Positions 11,555 to 23,427 of a stretch of 64,000 nucleotides of DNA are shown piece after piece (the stretch's first letter is position 1; each line of letters begins with the position of its first letter). The position numbers and the translations under genes were made by a program. A model generated the notes under the pieces. The model worked only from the letters and a program-made list of their open reading frames with translations, was not told the origin of the DNA and did not search any database. Source of the DNA: Thinopyrum elongatum (Eukaryota > Streptophyta > Magnoliopsida > Poales > Poaceae); NCBI GenBank assembly GCA_011799875.1, contig CM022299.1, positions 333,544,409 to 333,608,408 on the forward strand, read 5' to 3'.

Positions 11555-11569
11555 GACTAAGTGAAAGTT
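11555..11569. repeat. LINE 1 target duplication, left copy
   Basis: GACTAAGTGAAAGTT, identical to 16515-16529. A 15-bp duplication of this kind is typical of target-primed reverse transcription by LINEs. Confidence 0.9.
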
Positions 11570-11588
11570 TTTATTGAGGGGTCAATGA

Positions 11589-11608
11589 CAGTAGGAAAGC
11601 TCCTACTG
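11589..11608 (-). other. 3'-terminal hairpin of LINE 1
   Basis: Perfect 8-bp stem CAGTAGGA / TCCTACTG with loop GCTT, followed by TCATTGACCCCTCAATAAA at the 3' end. The other LINE has a matching hairpin at 27183-27203. Confidence 0.7.
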
Positions 11609-11725
11609 ACTTCAATTAACTCAAAAGGTGTAGCAGTACAAGATGAGTAATTATATCAGGGGTAAGCCAGAGGGAGGGGGTAATATACAACCCATCAATG
11701 GGCAAGCCAAGGAGGAAAAGACACT

Positions 11726-14700
11726 CTAAACCAAGCCTTTGAGGATTGAGTTTATCCTAGGCCCAAGCCCAGGCTTTCTGTGGACCAGAACTCCAAAGTC
11801 CTCTTTAAACCGATCAGCCCAGCTTCTGCAGGAGTTAGGGATGCTTCTGAAGTATTTATTATTTCTCTCCTTCCACAAACTCCAAGCTGCAGTGGCGAAG
11901 CACTCAGTGAACATTGCCCCCTGCCATGACGTCCTGCCAGTATGGATTTTGTGCATCCTGTCACCTTGATCAGGCCAAGTAATGTTGAGTTTGTTCCAAC
12001 AGGACACACTAAATGGGCAGTCAAAAAACAGGTGCTCGACCGTTTCCCTGGCTCCGGTGTCAAACAACATGCAGCTTAGATCATTCCCGATATTATAATG
12101 TCTCCTGTGCATCATGTCTCTTGTGTTCATCCGATTAGCCAGTAGTAGCCATAGAAAAACCTTTATTTTCATAGTGCATTTGGATTTCTAGATCAGGCAG
12201 AATTCTGGGTCTACCTGGACCTCCCTAAAGCAAAATTCATAGAATCTCTTGGCCGTATACTCTCCCTAGGGACACCTCCAAGAATCGCATTGTGTGGTTA
12301 GCCTCACCTCTGCGGACAGAAACTGTATTTGTCGTAGCTCATCTCTCACCTAGATAGATAGTGGCAAGTGGAACAACTGATCAAGCGATGCACATGTCAG
12401 GACTGAGTGAACCTAACTATCAGGTGATATAGCAAATGACGCAGCCCTGGGGTAGGCTTCGTCCAAGACCTGGTCAAGCCAAAGATCTTTCCAAAATAGT
12501 ACTGCATCTCCTATCCCCATCGACGCCTTAGTGATACCTCTGTAAATCCCACTTAATTTCATCAGTTCCCGCCACCAAAAGGACCCACATGTGTTTGAGG
12601 CATGAGGTACACTTTCAGTATAGTAAGATTCCCATACCAACTCTACCCACGGCAGATCTGCATGGTTGTAAAATTTGTGCAATTGTTTGAGGAGGAGGGC
12701 AGTGTTCTAAAGTTTGATATCAATGATTCCAAGCCCTCCTTTGTCCTTCAGTTTGCAGACCATGTTCCATGCCGCAAGCGAGTTACATTTCACCTCTTCC
12801 CCTTGTTTCTTCCTCCATAAGCAGTACCTACGGAGTTTGTCCAGGTGTTCAACGATTTTGGGTGGAAGCCTGATAGAGCACATTGCATATACAGCCAAGG
12901 AAGATAACACAGAATTAATTAGCTGAAGTTTGGCTCCTTGTGACATCGAACAGAGTGTGGTCGAGAGTCTCCTTTCCATGGAGTCAACCAGCGGCATCAT
13001 GTCCAGCACAGTTGGCTTGGTGGTGCCCAACGGCAAGCCTAGCTAGGTGAAAGGCATCTTCCCCACTGAGCATTGCAGCAAGTTGGTGAGCTGAGAGGCT
13101 AGCAGTGGGTCAACATTGATAGGGATCAACATTGACTTTTGGAAATTGATTTTTAGGCCAATGGATTGGGCATAGTCCATAAGGATACCTTTCATATGAG
13201 CCACCTGGGTCATGTCTACAGGCATAACAATTATATTGTCATCGGCATACTGAATCATAGGGTAATCTGTAGAGCCACGAGAGGGGATGGGAGGCATCAG
13301 GTGTTGCTTCCTGGCTGCATCATTAATAGCTACCTGCAAGAGATCAGCTACCAGAACGAAGATTAACGGGGACATGGGGTCTCCCTGGCGCACCCCACAT
13401 TTACAATGGAACTGTCTACCTGGTGTCCCATTTAGGAGGACTGCAGATTTTCCGGAGGAAAAAATGCACTTAATCCATCTCAGCCAACGGTCATCAAAAC
13501 CCATACATCTCATAATCTCCAGCATTGCAGAGTGCTCGATTGTGTCAAACGCCTTGGCAAAATCAAGTTTTAGCAAGACCACTTTTCTCCCAGAATTTTG
13601 GCATTGGAAGATATACTCAAAAGCCCAAGCGATGCAGTCTTGGATCGAGCGCCCCTTCAAGAAGCCATACTGGTTCTTGTGGATGATCTTCAAGACAACT
13701 TTCTGTAGCCGATTTGCTAGGAGCTTTGTTATCACTTTAAGGCAGCAATTCAGTAGGGTTATAGGTCTGTAGTCATTAGCCGTCTCAGGGGAATTGGTCT
13801 TTGGGATCAGAGTGATGAAACCACCGTTGATGCTCTCAATGTTCAGGTTGCCTTCATAGAAATCAAAGCACAACTGATAAAAGTCTTCTTTGATGATGTG
13901 CCAACATTTTTTTAAGAAAGAGACCATTAAAACCATCCCGGCCAGGAGCACGGTCCGCCGGCATATCTTTGATAATCCCATCGATTTCCTCTCTTATGAA
14001 CGGAGTTGTCAATTCCTCTAAACCATCCACTTTCTTAATGATGTCAGGAAGGGCGAACTTCATTTGTGGTGTGCTGGCTTTACCAAGTCTCTCTTTGTAT
14101 GTGTCAAAGAAAATTTTCTCCTTGCCAGCATGGTCAGCGACCATCGTCCCATCTATCAGAGTCAGAGTGGCAATCGAGTTATGCCTATATCTCTCCGTGG
14201 CCATACGGTGAAAGAATTTTGTATTTTCATCGCCGAACTGGATTATACACACCGTGCATCTCTTCTTCCAATACTGCTGCTGATATGAAAGCAGATTCAG
14301 GAGGTGGGATTTCAGAATTTTTTTGAAATTTATCTCAGGTACTGAAAGTGGTCTATAATTTTCCAGTTCATCCACTCCTGCAAGAATCTTGTTGCAGTTT
14401 TCAATTAAGATATTTAGTTTCGAGATGCCTTTACTCCACTTCTTAAGATCATATCTCAGATTTTTGAATTTGCGACAGAGGCGAGCAGCACTAGAAACTG
14501 CATGGCACGGCTTTTCCCAGCTAGACTGAACCACCTCCAAGAAACCTTTGTGCTGAGCCCAAAAACTCTCAAACCTGAATATTTTGCTGGCAGGAATAGC
14601 TAACTGAATACGGACTGTGCATGGGATGTGGTCTGAGACTGGTTTTCCGAGCGGGAGAACAACTGTGTTTGGATACGTGGTTGTCCAGTTCATCGAAGTG

Positions 14701-15320
14701 AAGAACCAATCGATCTGCTCCAGAAGAGGGTCGTGTTGCATATTGCTCCATGAGAAACAACGACCTTTGATTGGTAAATCCATGAGCGACTGGGCCCGAA
14801 TGAACTCATTAAAGACAAGCATGTCATTAGCATTTCCACCTGGTTTATTTCTATTACTAGGTGCCCGGTAATAGTTGAAGTCACCGAGTAATAACCAGTC
14901 CTCTCCATCGGGGATATTCAAATCAAAGAGTCAATTAGTGTAATTGATTCGGTCATCTCCACGACAGGGTCCATATATGTTTACCAGTGTCCAATTAGTA
15001 CCCATTTCCATGGAAGTAAAGGAAACACCAAGGGCAAAATCATGAGAGAAAAGTAAGGACCCTGAAAAGACTGAACTGTTCCAAATCGTCAAAATACCAC
15101 CAGAAGCCCCAACCGAGGGAACAAACAAAAACTGATCAAAATGTCTTGGGCAGATCGACTGAATGAACGCTAGATCACAGGACGAGCGTTTGGTTTCTTG
15201 CAGACATATTATAGCACAACCACTAGTACGAATAGCATTTATCAGCGCATTACATTTTTTAGGAGAGTTCATGCCACGAATGTTCCAACACAATACATTC
15301 CAGAATTTATTAGGTGCCAT
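11726..15320 (-). pseudogene. LINE 1 ORF2: endonuclease / reverse transcriptase, broken
   Basis: ORF2 starts at 15320 (MAPNKFWNVLCWNIRGMNS). The apurinic-type endonuclease shows NIRG, LQETK, GASGG, NIYGPC, LLGDFN and SDH motifs (15320 to about 14590), with a stop at about 14929. The reverse transcriptase follows, with the active-site YADD at 13238-13249, LDFAKAFDT and GVRQGDPMSPLIFVL. The end carries the zinc-binding domain seen after RT in plant LINEs (11726-12172, FLWLLLANRMNTRD..., then C, H and C residues). There is one frameshift in a run of seven A near 13910, and several stops (about 13042, 12706, 12412). It would nick DNA and prime reverse transcription, but this copy is dead. Confidence 0.85.
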
Positions 15321-15498
15321 AAAAGAGCAAATTACTCTGAGTCTTCCTGCTATTGTGGCCTCGCTAGGAGTCTTGCTGAAGAGAGATCTTGTGTTGGCAC
15401 GCCACAGCTACTCCCTAGGATCTGCAGCACCTGCAGTGGGGTGTCTTCCATGATTTTATCTCTGGCTGGCAGACTGACAGTGGGCACTACCCGTGGTT

Positions 15499-16512
15499 TC
15501 ACCTTGGATTTTGGGACCCTGACCTCCTTGAGCTGTGAAACTTTGAAACCATCGTACTTATTTGTTCGGGTGCTCTTGCGCACCATGCTAGTGTCAAGTG
15601 GTAGTGATTTTTTACCTTTGTTACGACTGGCTGTAATCTGAGCTGAACTGAAACTGGCGGCAGTTGCAACATTTTAGTAACGTTGTTGACCTGAGCACTG
15701 AGAGACTCACTCTGACCGGTCCCAAACTGTAGCTTAGACTGTAAATGATCGGTCTCCACATTTATGGGCTGCATAACTGAGTGTACAGAGTCAAAATCAA
15801 GTGGGCTGCGAATAGGTCCCAGGCCCACAACCAGCAGCGTCTGCGCGTCCAGCCTGAAACCCTTGTTCCAGGCCTCTACAAAGCTGGAGTTAAGATCAAC
15901 TCTTTCTGGGCTTAAAGCATGCAGAACAGATGTACATAATAGATCAATTTGCTTCCTGATAGTTGAGAACGGGTTGGGTGGGAACATTATACCTATCTGC
16001 TCAGGTGCTGCAATAATCTTCGGAGTGTATATAAGCTTCATCATATTACCCACCCAACGCAGAAATTCCATATCCGAGCCAAACTTCACTATGGCAGCAA
16101 CGCCTCCTGCTCTGACAAAGTTTATTCTGGATCCAGTGTCTGGGAGTTTCTGTTTCACAATCCAATGTTGCTTGTGTTGCGTGCCCTCCCATGTCCAAAA
16201 ATTTCGTGGAGTGTTGTTATCAAGAGCAACAGGATCCTCATTAACCAGTCGAATCTTTTATTTCCAAATGAGCTTCCCCTGTGACTGATTTGTACGACCA
16301 CAATTTTGGGCCGAGTGGCCCAGAAAGGAGCAAATATTGCAACGTATTTTGCCTGGGCAGGAAAAGCCCAGATGGCCCCCTTGATTACAGACCAAACAGA
16401 TGGAATAATCAGATGATTGGCCCGTTAGGCCTACCCCTGCATGGAAGCTATAGTCGTGGCGGCACATGCAAACACCATTGTCAACGAGGACGTGACACCG
16501 CTCACACACGGA
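15499..16512 (-). pseudogene. LINE 1 ORF1 (partial), CCHC zinc knuckles
   Basis: The surviving part encodes two CCHC knuckles close together: CLVCNQGGHLGFSC and CNICSFLGHSAQNC (about 16320-16410). A stop follows at 16258, then the same frame continues to 15499 with a basic and hydrophobic tail. ORF1 proteins of plant LINEs bind the element RNA. The 5' part is missing because the insertion is truncated. Confidence 0.75.
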
Positions 16513-16514
16513 GC

Positions 16515-18352
16515 GACTAAGTGAAAGTTATAAAGGCTAGATATCTGATTGCCTTGTTTCCGCAAACACAACCGTCTCCGGGCACCGAGACGTCGGCTAA
16601 GGGTTGTCTTGTTAGTACGGAAACACCCTGCGTAGTATCTACAAAGGGGTAGAAGCCGATGATGGGCCACTTTCAGATTATAAATGGTCGCAACAGAGTC
16701 AAAATAAAATATATCTCATCAGCGTTTGTATTCAATATACGAGCGTTGCCTTCCGTAATTATCGTTATAAAGCCATAAATATGCATGAATTTGACTTAAG
16801 ATTTTGGTCAAGCTGGGTTGCCTGGCTCCGGTGCTTACCCCTACGTTCCCGATTGTTCGGCTAGGCGGTAAAGGAGCACCTGTGTGATTGTTGCTACCGG
16901 GTCATCTGGGTTAGTACCTCAGACTGGGTGAAGCCGAAAACTAGCCATCTTAAAGGATATAATTGATCGGCAACGACGGAAGTGAAAATTTTGGTTCATT
17001 AGACCATAGAGTTCGGGAACTTTCCCCAAACTAAATCCTTAATATTTTCCTCCTACTTTGACCGGAGGTGAGGTTTCATGATCATGGTCAGCATGACAAC
17101 CCAAAGAAAGGAACCGATAGCGGGACTATTTTCTTTGGAAGATGTTTTTACGTTAATAGTAATATAACATATCTCTCCGTGTACCTTTGTTTATAAAACT
17201 GTATGGCCGGATTGCCTTGTTTTCCATAAATCTTTGCCCTTATAAAGGCTTTATAAAGTAGGATAAACACTCCTCGGCTACTAGCTGAGGAGGTTGAAGC
17301 CGATGGTCGGTCAATAAAGTTTTGTACAATGTGGATCCGAGCATTAATGATGTAAAGTACTTGGATACATAGAATCATTACACATAAATTGTTATTAAAT
17401 TCAATTTACTCTAGATATCGATCCTTAATTCGGCCACCCTTGCCCAAATTAAGGCTCGGGGGCTACTGGGCTTCACACTTCGCACTTAAATGCCATTAAT
17501 GGTTTATATCGATCCCCTGACCTGGTGTTTCCACCCGACCAGTGGCTCGGGGGCTACTGCATTGACGATTCAATGCAGATAATTTACAAAGTGTAAAACA
17601 GTTTCCGAGGAAATTACGATCATCAGGTGCATCTCGGATTTTTGGCCGACACACACTCCTTGAGGGCTACTGGCTATGTATCTCATCAGAGAATAAATTG
17701 CACCGAGAAAAATATATCGGCATAAAGCTCGGATGCAAGTAGTCCGGCATAAAGCTCGGATGCAAGCAGTCCAGCGTAAAGCTCCGATACAAGTGGCTGG
17801 CTCCATAGAGGGCATTTTCGGCATTAAGTTCGGCTAAACTCCTTCGACTTTTTCGAGCCAAGGTGATCTATGACACCTCGGATACAGTCTGACGTTGGAG
17901 CTCAGATACAGTCCGGCGTTGGAGCTCGGATACGGTCCGGCATTGGAGCTCGGATACAGTCCGCGTTGTAGCTTGGATGCAGTCCGACGTTGGAGCTCGG
18001 CTACAAAAAGACACCTTGGATGCAGTCCGGCATTGGAGCTTGGATACAGTCCGGCGTTGGAGCTTGGATGTAGTCTGGCATTGGAGCTCGGACGCAAGAG
18101 GACACCACCGCGCGGGAAACACTTCAAACTAGAGTTATGGCATAAAAATAACAAGGCATTGATAAAGGCCGAAGACTTAAAGGGCTCCTCGAATGCCCGA
18201 CGTGTAAACTCTTCGGATTTAGCTCGGCAATCCTCAAGATCAAAGATGGGAAGGTTTGTTGAACCAGTTTTCAAGACCGATGACCGAAAATGAAGAAAAG
18301 TTTGGAAGAACCGAGGAGCGTCCCCAACTTGAAGACCGGTTTAGGGGGCTAC
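16515..18352 (+). other. Element B interior, non-coding right part
   Basis: Starts with the right copy of the LINE duplication (16515-16529). No gene is seen. It contains repeats of the non-coding modules (16530-16690, 16800-16990, 17155-17330), short repeats of a GGCATAAAGCTCGGATGCAAG phrase near 17719-17790, the 24-bp minisatellite (17892-18095) and the polypurine tract just before the LTR. Confidence 0.7.
17892..18095 (+). repeat. 24-bp minisatellite
   Basis: About eight tandem units close to GTTGGAGCTCGGATACAGTC plus CGGC. One unit carries an insertion (ctacaaaaagacacc) near 18001. Because 24 is a multiple of three, the reverse strand reads as an 8-residue repeat (TVSELQRR-like), but no start or domain supports a protein. 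Confidence 0.85.
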
Positions 18353-18832
18353 TGACGGTGTCCTGGACTAGGGGGTACTCACCACGTCGTCTCCCGACCA
18401 AGTGGATCGGGCCAAGGACCCCCATGGCGGTTCACTATTGGGCCAGTTCAGACAATCGATGACATATACGAGGAAGATTCCACAAGACTTGCTGATCAAG
18501 ACAAGTACTCCTCTCCACCGACGTATTCGACTAGGACTCTTGTTATCCTAGGCCTCTGGTACATTATATAAGCTAAGACTAGGCTAGTCGATAGATCATT
18601 ATGACATCCATCATATCATTAGGGTTTAGACCACAACTCGTGATCTCGAGGTAGATCAACTATGTACTTGATACTCCATTAATATAAACAAGAGCAGGAC
18701 GTAGGGTTTTACCTCCATTAAGAGGGCCTGAACCTGGGTAAAACATCGTGTCCCTCGTTCCTGTTACCATTGATCCGACAATCCACAGCTCGGGACCCCC
18801 TACCCCGAGGTCTGCTGGTTTTGACACCGACA
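18353..18832 (+). repeat. Element B 3' LTR
   Basis: 480 bp, TGACGGTGTC to GACACCGACA. TATA box at 18565-18571. Followed by the target duplication AGTAG (18833-18837), after which the host element resumes. Confidence 0.9.
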
Positions 18833-18837
18833 AGTAG

Positions 18838-19914
18838 TATCTCTACTTAGTACGAATTTTTGGCTAGCAAAAGATTCTAAGCAAGCACCACATGTTGGAG
18901 GATCCATAACAACATAGATTTTATACAAATATACCCAAACATAACTCATTAGGTTGTCTTCCTTGTCCAACTTCAACTAATTTGCTCAAGTTTGAAAATA
19001 ATTAATGGGGCTCACAATCATAGAAGATGTCCAAGATAGTATATTTATATGTGAAATCTCTCTCCCTTCAATATTCTTTCATGAATTGTTCAAGTGACCA
19101 ATGTTGAGTTTGCTAAGTTTCAATGAATTTTACCACCTATACTTCTTATATGTGAATTCATTACTCCCCATGGGATAAGCATATAAAACATATATAATTT
19201 TATATTTATGATATTCAATTCATTCAACCATTTACTCATAGGATATAAGTGAAGCACGAGAGTAAATGACAAAACTACTCCAAAAAGATATAAACGAAGA
19301 TCAATGTGTAGTCAAATAGTTAAATAGCCATGTGAGGAATCTCTCTTATTCAAGATTTCAGATCCAATGATTTTATTCAAACAGCTAGTAAAATGAAAAT
19401 ACACTCCAAGCAAAACACATATCATGTGACGAATAAAAATATAGCTCCAAGTAAGGTATACCGATAGTGTGGTAGACGAAAGAGGGGATGCCTTCCGGGG
19501 CATCCCCAAGCTTAGTTGCATGTATCTTCCTTGAATATTACCTTGGGGTGCCTTGGGCATCCCCAAGTTTAGGTTCTTGCCACTCTTCATTTTTCTCATA
19601 TCGATATCTCACCCAAAACTTGAAAACTTCAATCACACAAAACTTGACGAAACTTCATGAGATGGGTTAGTATGATAAAACAAATCATTCACTTGGGTAC
19701 TTTCAAAGACAAGATTCATAATTGTTTCCACATAATGCCTACTGTACCTTATAATTTCCATAATTTATATTAAGCAATAGAAACTTGAAAACAAGCAAAC
19801 TATGCATCGAAAACAGAATCTATCAAAAACAGAACAGTCTGTAAAGATCTGAATTATGCTAATACTTCTGTTACTCCAAAAATTCTGAAAAATTAGGACA
19901 ACGTATAAAATTTG
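18838..19914 (-). other. Interior of the host Sabrina-related element, block 1
   Basis: No gene. The AT-rich sequence matches 57003-58060 and 58500-58800 of the Sabrina-like element at many points. It contains one double-hairpin module (19484-19508 and 19542-19567). Bases 19901-19914 (ACGTATAAAATTTG) are the duplicated LINE 2 target. Confidence 0.7.
19484..19567 (-). repeat. Double-hairpin module, copy 1
   Basis: The first inverted repeat is GGGGATGCC-TTCC-GGGGCATCCCC. The second is CTTGGGGTGCC-TTG-GGCATCCCCAAG, about 35 bases later. On the minus strand each arm contains CTTGGGGATGC, the sequence that precedes the Sabrina 3' LTR. Other copies: 29986-30068, 57642-57723, 58368-58452. Confidence 0.75.
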
Positions 19915-19970
19915 GAGTGCTTCTATTGCAAGGGGAAGGGTCACTGATTCTGATATAGGAACGATCAGAA

Positions 19971-22900
19971 GATGGCTTCCTCCCCCTCCTCCTCCTCCTC
20001 CCCCTCCTCCCTTCCACCTCCCTATGGCGTCACCTTCCTCCAATCCATCAAGATCGACAATGGTGATTTCTAATCCTCTTGTTTTGGCATGGCAAGTCTC
20101 CTCCATTGGGATTTTGCCCCGGGCCTCAAGGTGGAACAGAAGGTACGTTCAAAATTGAAATCCATGGTGCACTTCGAAAGTTCTTCGGGGACCAAGGAAT
20201 TTTTCTTGGTTGTATCTTTCTCTTCGGCTTCGTTCTCTCTCGTGGAGGAGGCGGTTGGATTGGTCTTGCAATGTTGTATTGGTGGCTTGGCTTCGGGCTT
20301 CAATGTTTATCAATTGAGCAAAAGGAATTTTTGGTTTTCGGTGGCTTCCAATCATGTTGGTCATTTTATCTATGCCTTGAAGGATCGTCTTTGGCCAAAT
20401 TTTGTCTGTCATTTTTGTCTATTCAAATCCAATGTGGACTATTCGTGGGAAGACTCAGATTGGCATCTAGATGATGAATTACCAGAGGTTTCCTCCCGAT
20501 CACCGATGGCCATTCGAAGTTCTTTAGGTTTTTTAAAGAATAGTGCTCAAGAGAATAATTCATCTCATGCAGAGCTGGCCAAGTTTAATCTTCCTCGGTT
20601 TGATCAAATACATCGTTCTTCTCAACATTATCATGGTTTGCCTATTCAGTTTGGAAGTCTAGGTTTGTGGCAAATGATTCAAGAGCTGATCCGATCGTAA
20701 ACCCGAACAATTTGGCTTTTGGAAGTTTCACCTCATTTGAGTGTCAACCGGATTCTCAGGTGATTGGCAAATGGTTTGTTGGTTCAAATTTTAAATCTCT
20801 TGCATGGTACTCTATCCCGAATTCTAAGCTTGAGGAAACCCTAGATTTATGGCAAGCGGGTTATTCTAACCAAGTCATCATGACGGTCCTTGGTTTATCT
20901 TTTTTACCTGACAAGTCCTTTATTTTCAACAAATTAGAGATCTGTATGCTTTGCAAGGGCCGTGGCCACAGCTCCAAGAATTGCACAAATAATAGTAGAG
21001 AGAGGTACAATTCTAATCCTTTAAACCCTAAGGGTATACCTCAACCTTGGTCATCTGATGTGTGGTGTAAAAAATGCTTGGCCCACGGTCATAATCAGAT
21101 CGGTTGCATGGTGGGGATACGATGCAAAATCTATGGGCTATTAGGTCATGTGAGCTGGAATTGTTTTCCACGTAGATCTAATTTTATGGATTCGGTTGCA
21201 TGGGTTAGGAAAGACCGGATGCGATGGGAGGATATGCAATTAAATAGCCTTACCATTCCATTGAGCCACGCGGATCAGATATATAAGAAAGTTTGGCGCA
21301 GAAAATTGCGCAGACCGGTATAGCAGAGAAAAGATAGGAAACAAATTTGGATAATCAAGAGGAAAAAGGGGAATTCAGTGCAAAATGGTGTCACCTTGGA
21401 CGAAAATACCCCAGACGGTTCGCCTCCTTCCTATCCTATCAGAGCCCCCACGATTCCCAAGATTGTGTTTCCTCCCCTGTTTAGTCCACCACCCTGCAAC
21501 CTCGAGTGCTCCTCCTTCCCCCAGTTCGTGCCGCCAATGGCAAATCTCCCAGTTCTCCCATACCAGTACGTGACGGGCGAGATGGACATTTAGCATGGAC
21601 AGGAGGGGCGGCTACAGAGGAACATGGTGGTCATCGACGACCCACCTCTCGACCACTCGCAGTATGCATTGGTGATGGTGGTTCGGCCCCCTGCAGATCT
21701 GCAACGAGAAGCTGTTCTGGCTGAGGTTAGGTGTGTTCTGTTTGATGATCATGGTGCGCATACTATTGATGGAGAGATCTATCCATTCTATGTTGGTTTA
21801 ATCCGGTTCCATGATAGTTTAGTGAGAGATACAATGGTTAACAGAGGAGAGCAGCCACTTGAGGAGCACTCCAACTTCTATTTGCTGCGTCAAGATGAGG
21901 GTCCGAATATGCGTAGGCCTGTGATTGAAAGAGATGCTTGGGTTATGTTGCTAGGATTCCCTCTGAACTATCAAACTGAGCATTACATTATTAAAGCAGT
22001 CTCGTGTTTCGGTAGATGCATGTACTGGCACCGCCCTGGACATAAGAAAGCGAGAGTTCTTGTTCGTGTGCTTATCAATGAACTTGCTCTTGTTTCCTTC
22101 AGTTTTATAGTCAAGAGATTTACAGATATCAGTGGTCTTGGTACCTCCTGGACGGTACCTGTTTATGTTCTGAATGGCAGAAATCCCAGTCCAGGTCTGC
22201 AAGGGGATGAAGAAGCACCACCGCCAATGGGAGCATCGCCACACCCTGAACAGCTACCTTTTCTCAATGCAATGCAACAGGAACAACACAATGCACAGGT
22301 TTGGCATCTCCAAAATGCTGCAAATGCCTGGGAGGCTGCCCCTCCACCTCCTTCACCCTAGCAGGGTTGGGGAGTTTGGCCTGAACTTCCTCCAGTTCCG
22401 CCAGCATATCAAGGGTTCAGTTATAGACAGTATACTGGTTATGATGGTCCTTCCATGATGGATGGGATTCGAACTACGGACTCTGGGTTTGATGATGGGC
22501 TCAGGTTTTGGAATGAACATGTTGCAATGATTGAAGAGGTGGCTAAAGAATTCATTCAAGGGCATGCAACTGGAGATCTGGCTTTCACACAAATAAACTC
22601 ACATGACATTACTCTAGAGGTCCCTGCTGAAGATAATTGGCTCTCTTTCACGATGCACTTGTACTGTACTGTGTTCACCCCTAGATTGGGATGGATAACT
22701 GAAGAATCTGAAAATGCAATCACTTGGAAAAGATTTGCTGATGGCTTGCAGGATACTTTGCATGATCTGGTGGGAATGGCGTGCTCCTCTGCGTTTCCTT
22801 TCTCAACATTTGTGCCTGGGTCAAACATTATTCACTTCCCTGAAGAAGCTTGGGTGATCTGCTGTAACTTCATTTCTAATAGTTTGCTCAGTCTGTTGCC

Positions 22901-23354
22901 CATTAGTACGCCGGAAGGTATGGAGGTTGAGAGCTGGTCCATGTCTGACGAAGTTACTAGCCAGGATACTAAACAGGTTCAGATGGAGGTGGATGATATC
23001 ACTTCCAGGAAGAGACGTAGGATGATCACACCCCTTGATGTGTCTGAGGTGAGACACAGTGTCAGAGCGACAAGGTACCAGGGTTTCAAGGCACCTTCGA
23101 TGGCGGACAACAAGAAAAAGAACTCGTATGTTAAGCCAAGGCGCACCCCGGACATTATGGAGATGCAGCAGCTGCAAAGTTCAGAATCTTCTTCAGGTGA
23201 CACGCAGATTCCTCCTCCTACCCCAATCGCGACTCTCCAGTATCTTGGAACTACTGCATGTGCTGTCCCCCAGGAGAGATCACCAAGGAGAAGCTTCTTG
23301 CTCCCCCCAAGGGCAAGGGAAAGGAAGCAGCTTCAACCCAGTAAAGCTTGCTAG
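19971..23354 (+). pseudogene. LINE 2 ORF1: RNA-binding protein, broken
   Basis: An ATG at 19971 starts MASSPSSSSSP over a CCT-rich run, but this frame soon stops. Pieces continue at 20089-20700 and 20667-21323 in different frames. The second piece carries Cys/His knuckles CMLCKGRGHSSKNC, CKKCLAHGHNQIGC and a third weaker one (about 20940-21170). The piece 21624-22361 has a DUF4283-like block (AWVMLLGFPLNYQTEHYI). The piece 22455-23354 is a Ser-rich tail with basic RKRRR. At least two frameshifts are present. The family's role is binding element RNA for reverse transcription. Confidence 0.7.
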
Positions 23355-23427
23355 TCGCTTGTCTTTTATTTTGTTGCGCTCTGAAAACTATTTCCTGCGT
23401 TCTGAACTTTATTTGCTTTGAACCTGA

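Larger units (their letters stand above)
11570..16514 (-). mobile_element. 5'-truncated LINE (LINE 1)
   Basis: The 4.9-kb element is bounded by the 15-bp duplication at 11555 and 16515. The 3' end is on the left (CCTCAATAAA on the minus strand, preceded by a hairpin at 11589-11608). The right end begins inside ORF1, just upstream of the zinc knuckles, so the 5' end was lost. The related LINE at 19915 is 7.3 kb. ORF order on the minus strand: ORF1 tail, endonuclease, reverse transcriptase, zinc-binding RT-associated domain. Confidence 0.92.
71..18832 (+). mobile_element. Element B: non-coding LTR retrotransposon with two nested insertions
   Basis: The ends are TG..CA and the flanks are identical 5-bp duplications AGTAG (66-70 and 18833-18837). 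The 5' LTR is split by the Fatima-like insertion (71-100 then 8189-8638, 480 bp in total). The 3' LTR is 18353-18832, also 480 bp. By hand I count about 21 differences between them (near 4.4%). A polypurine tract (ttagggggctac) precedes the 3' LTR, which sets the plus orientation. The interior (8639-18352 minus the LINE) has no recognisable gag or pol. The LTR 3' part and the leader resemble those of the Fatima-like element, so an autonomous relative probably mobilised it. Confidence 0.88.

Noticed and set aside
13900..13920. Run of seven A in LINE 1 ORF2 as a programmed frameshift site
   Set aside because: LINE 2 has the same region in one frame without the extra base, so a single-base expansion in a dead copy is the simpler explanation.
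17834..18274. Repeat protein on the minus strand over the minisatellite, or a CRISPR-like array
   Set aside because: The open frame is a consequence of the 24-bp unit. Units are contiguous without spacers, and the source is a plant retrotransposon.
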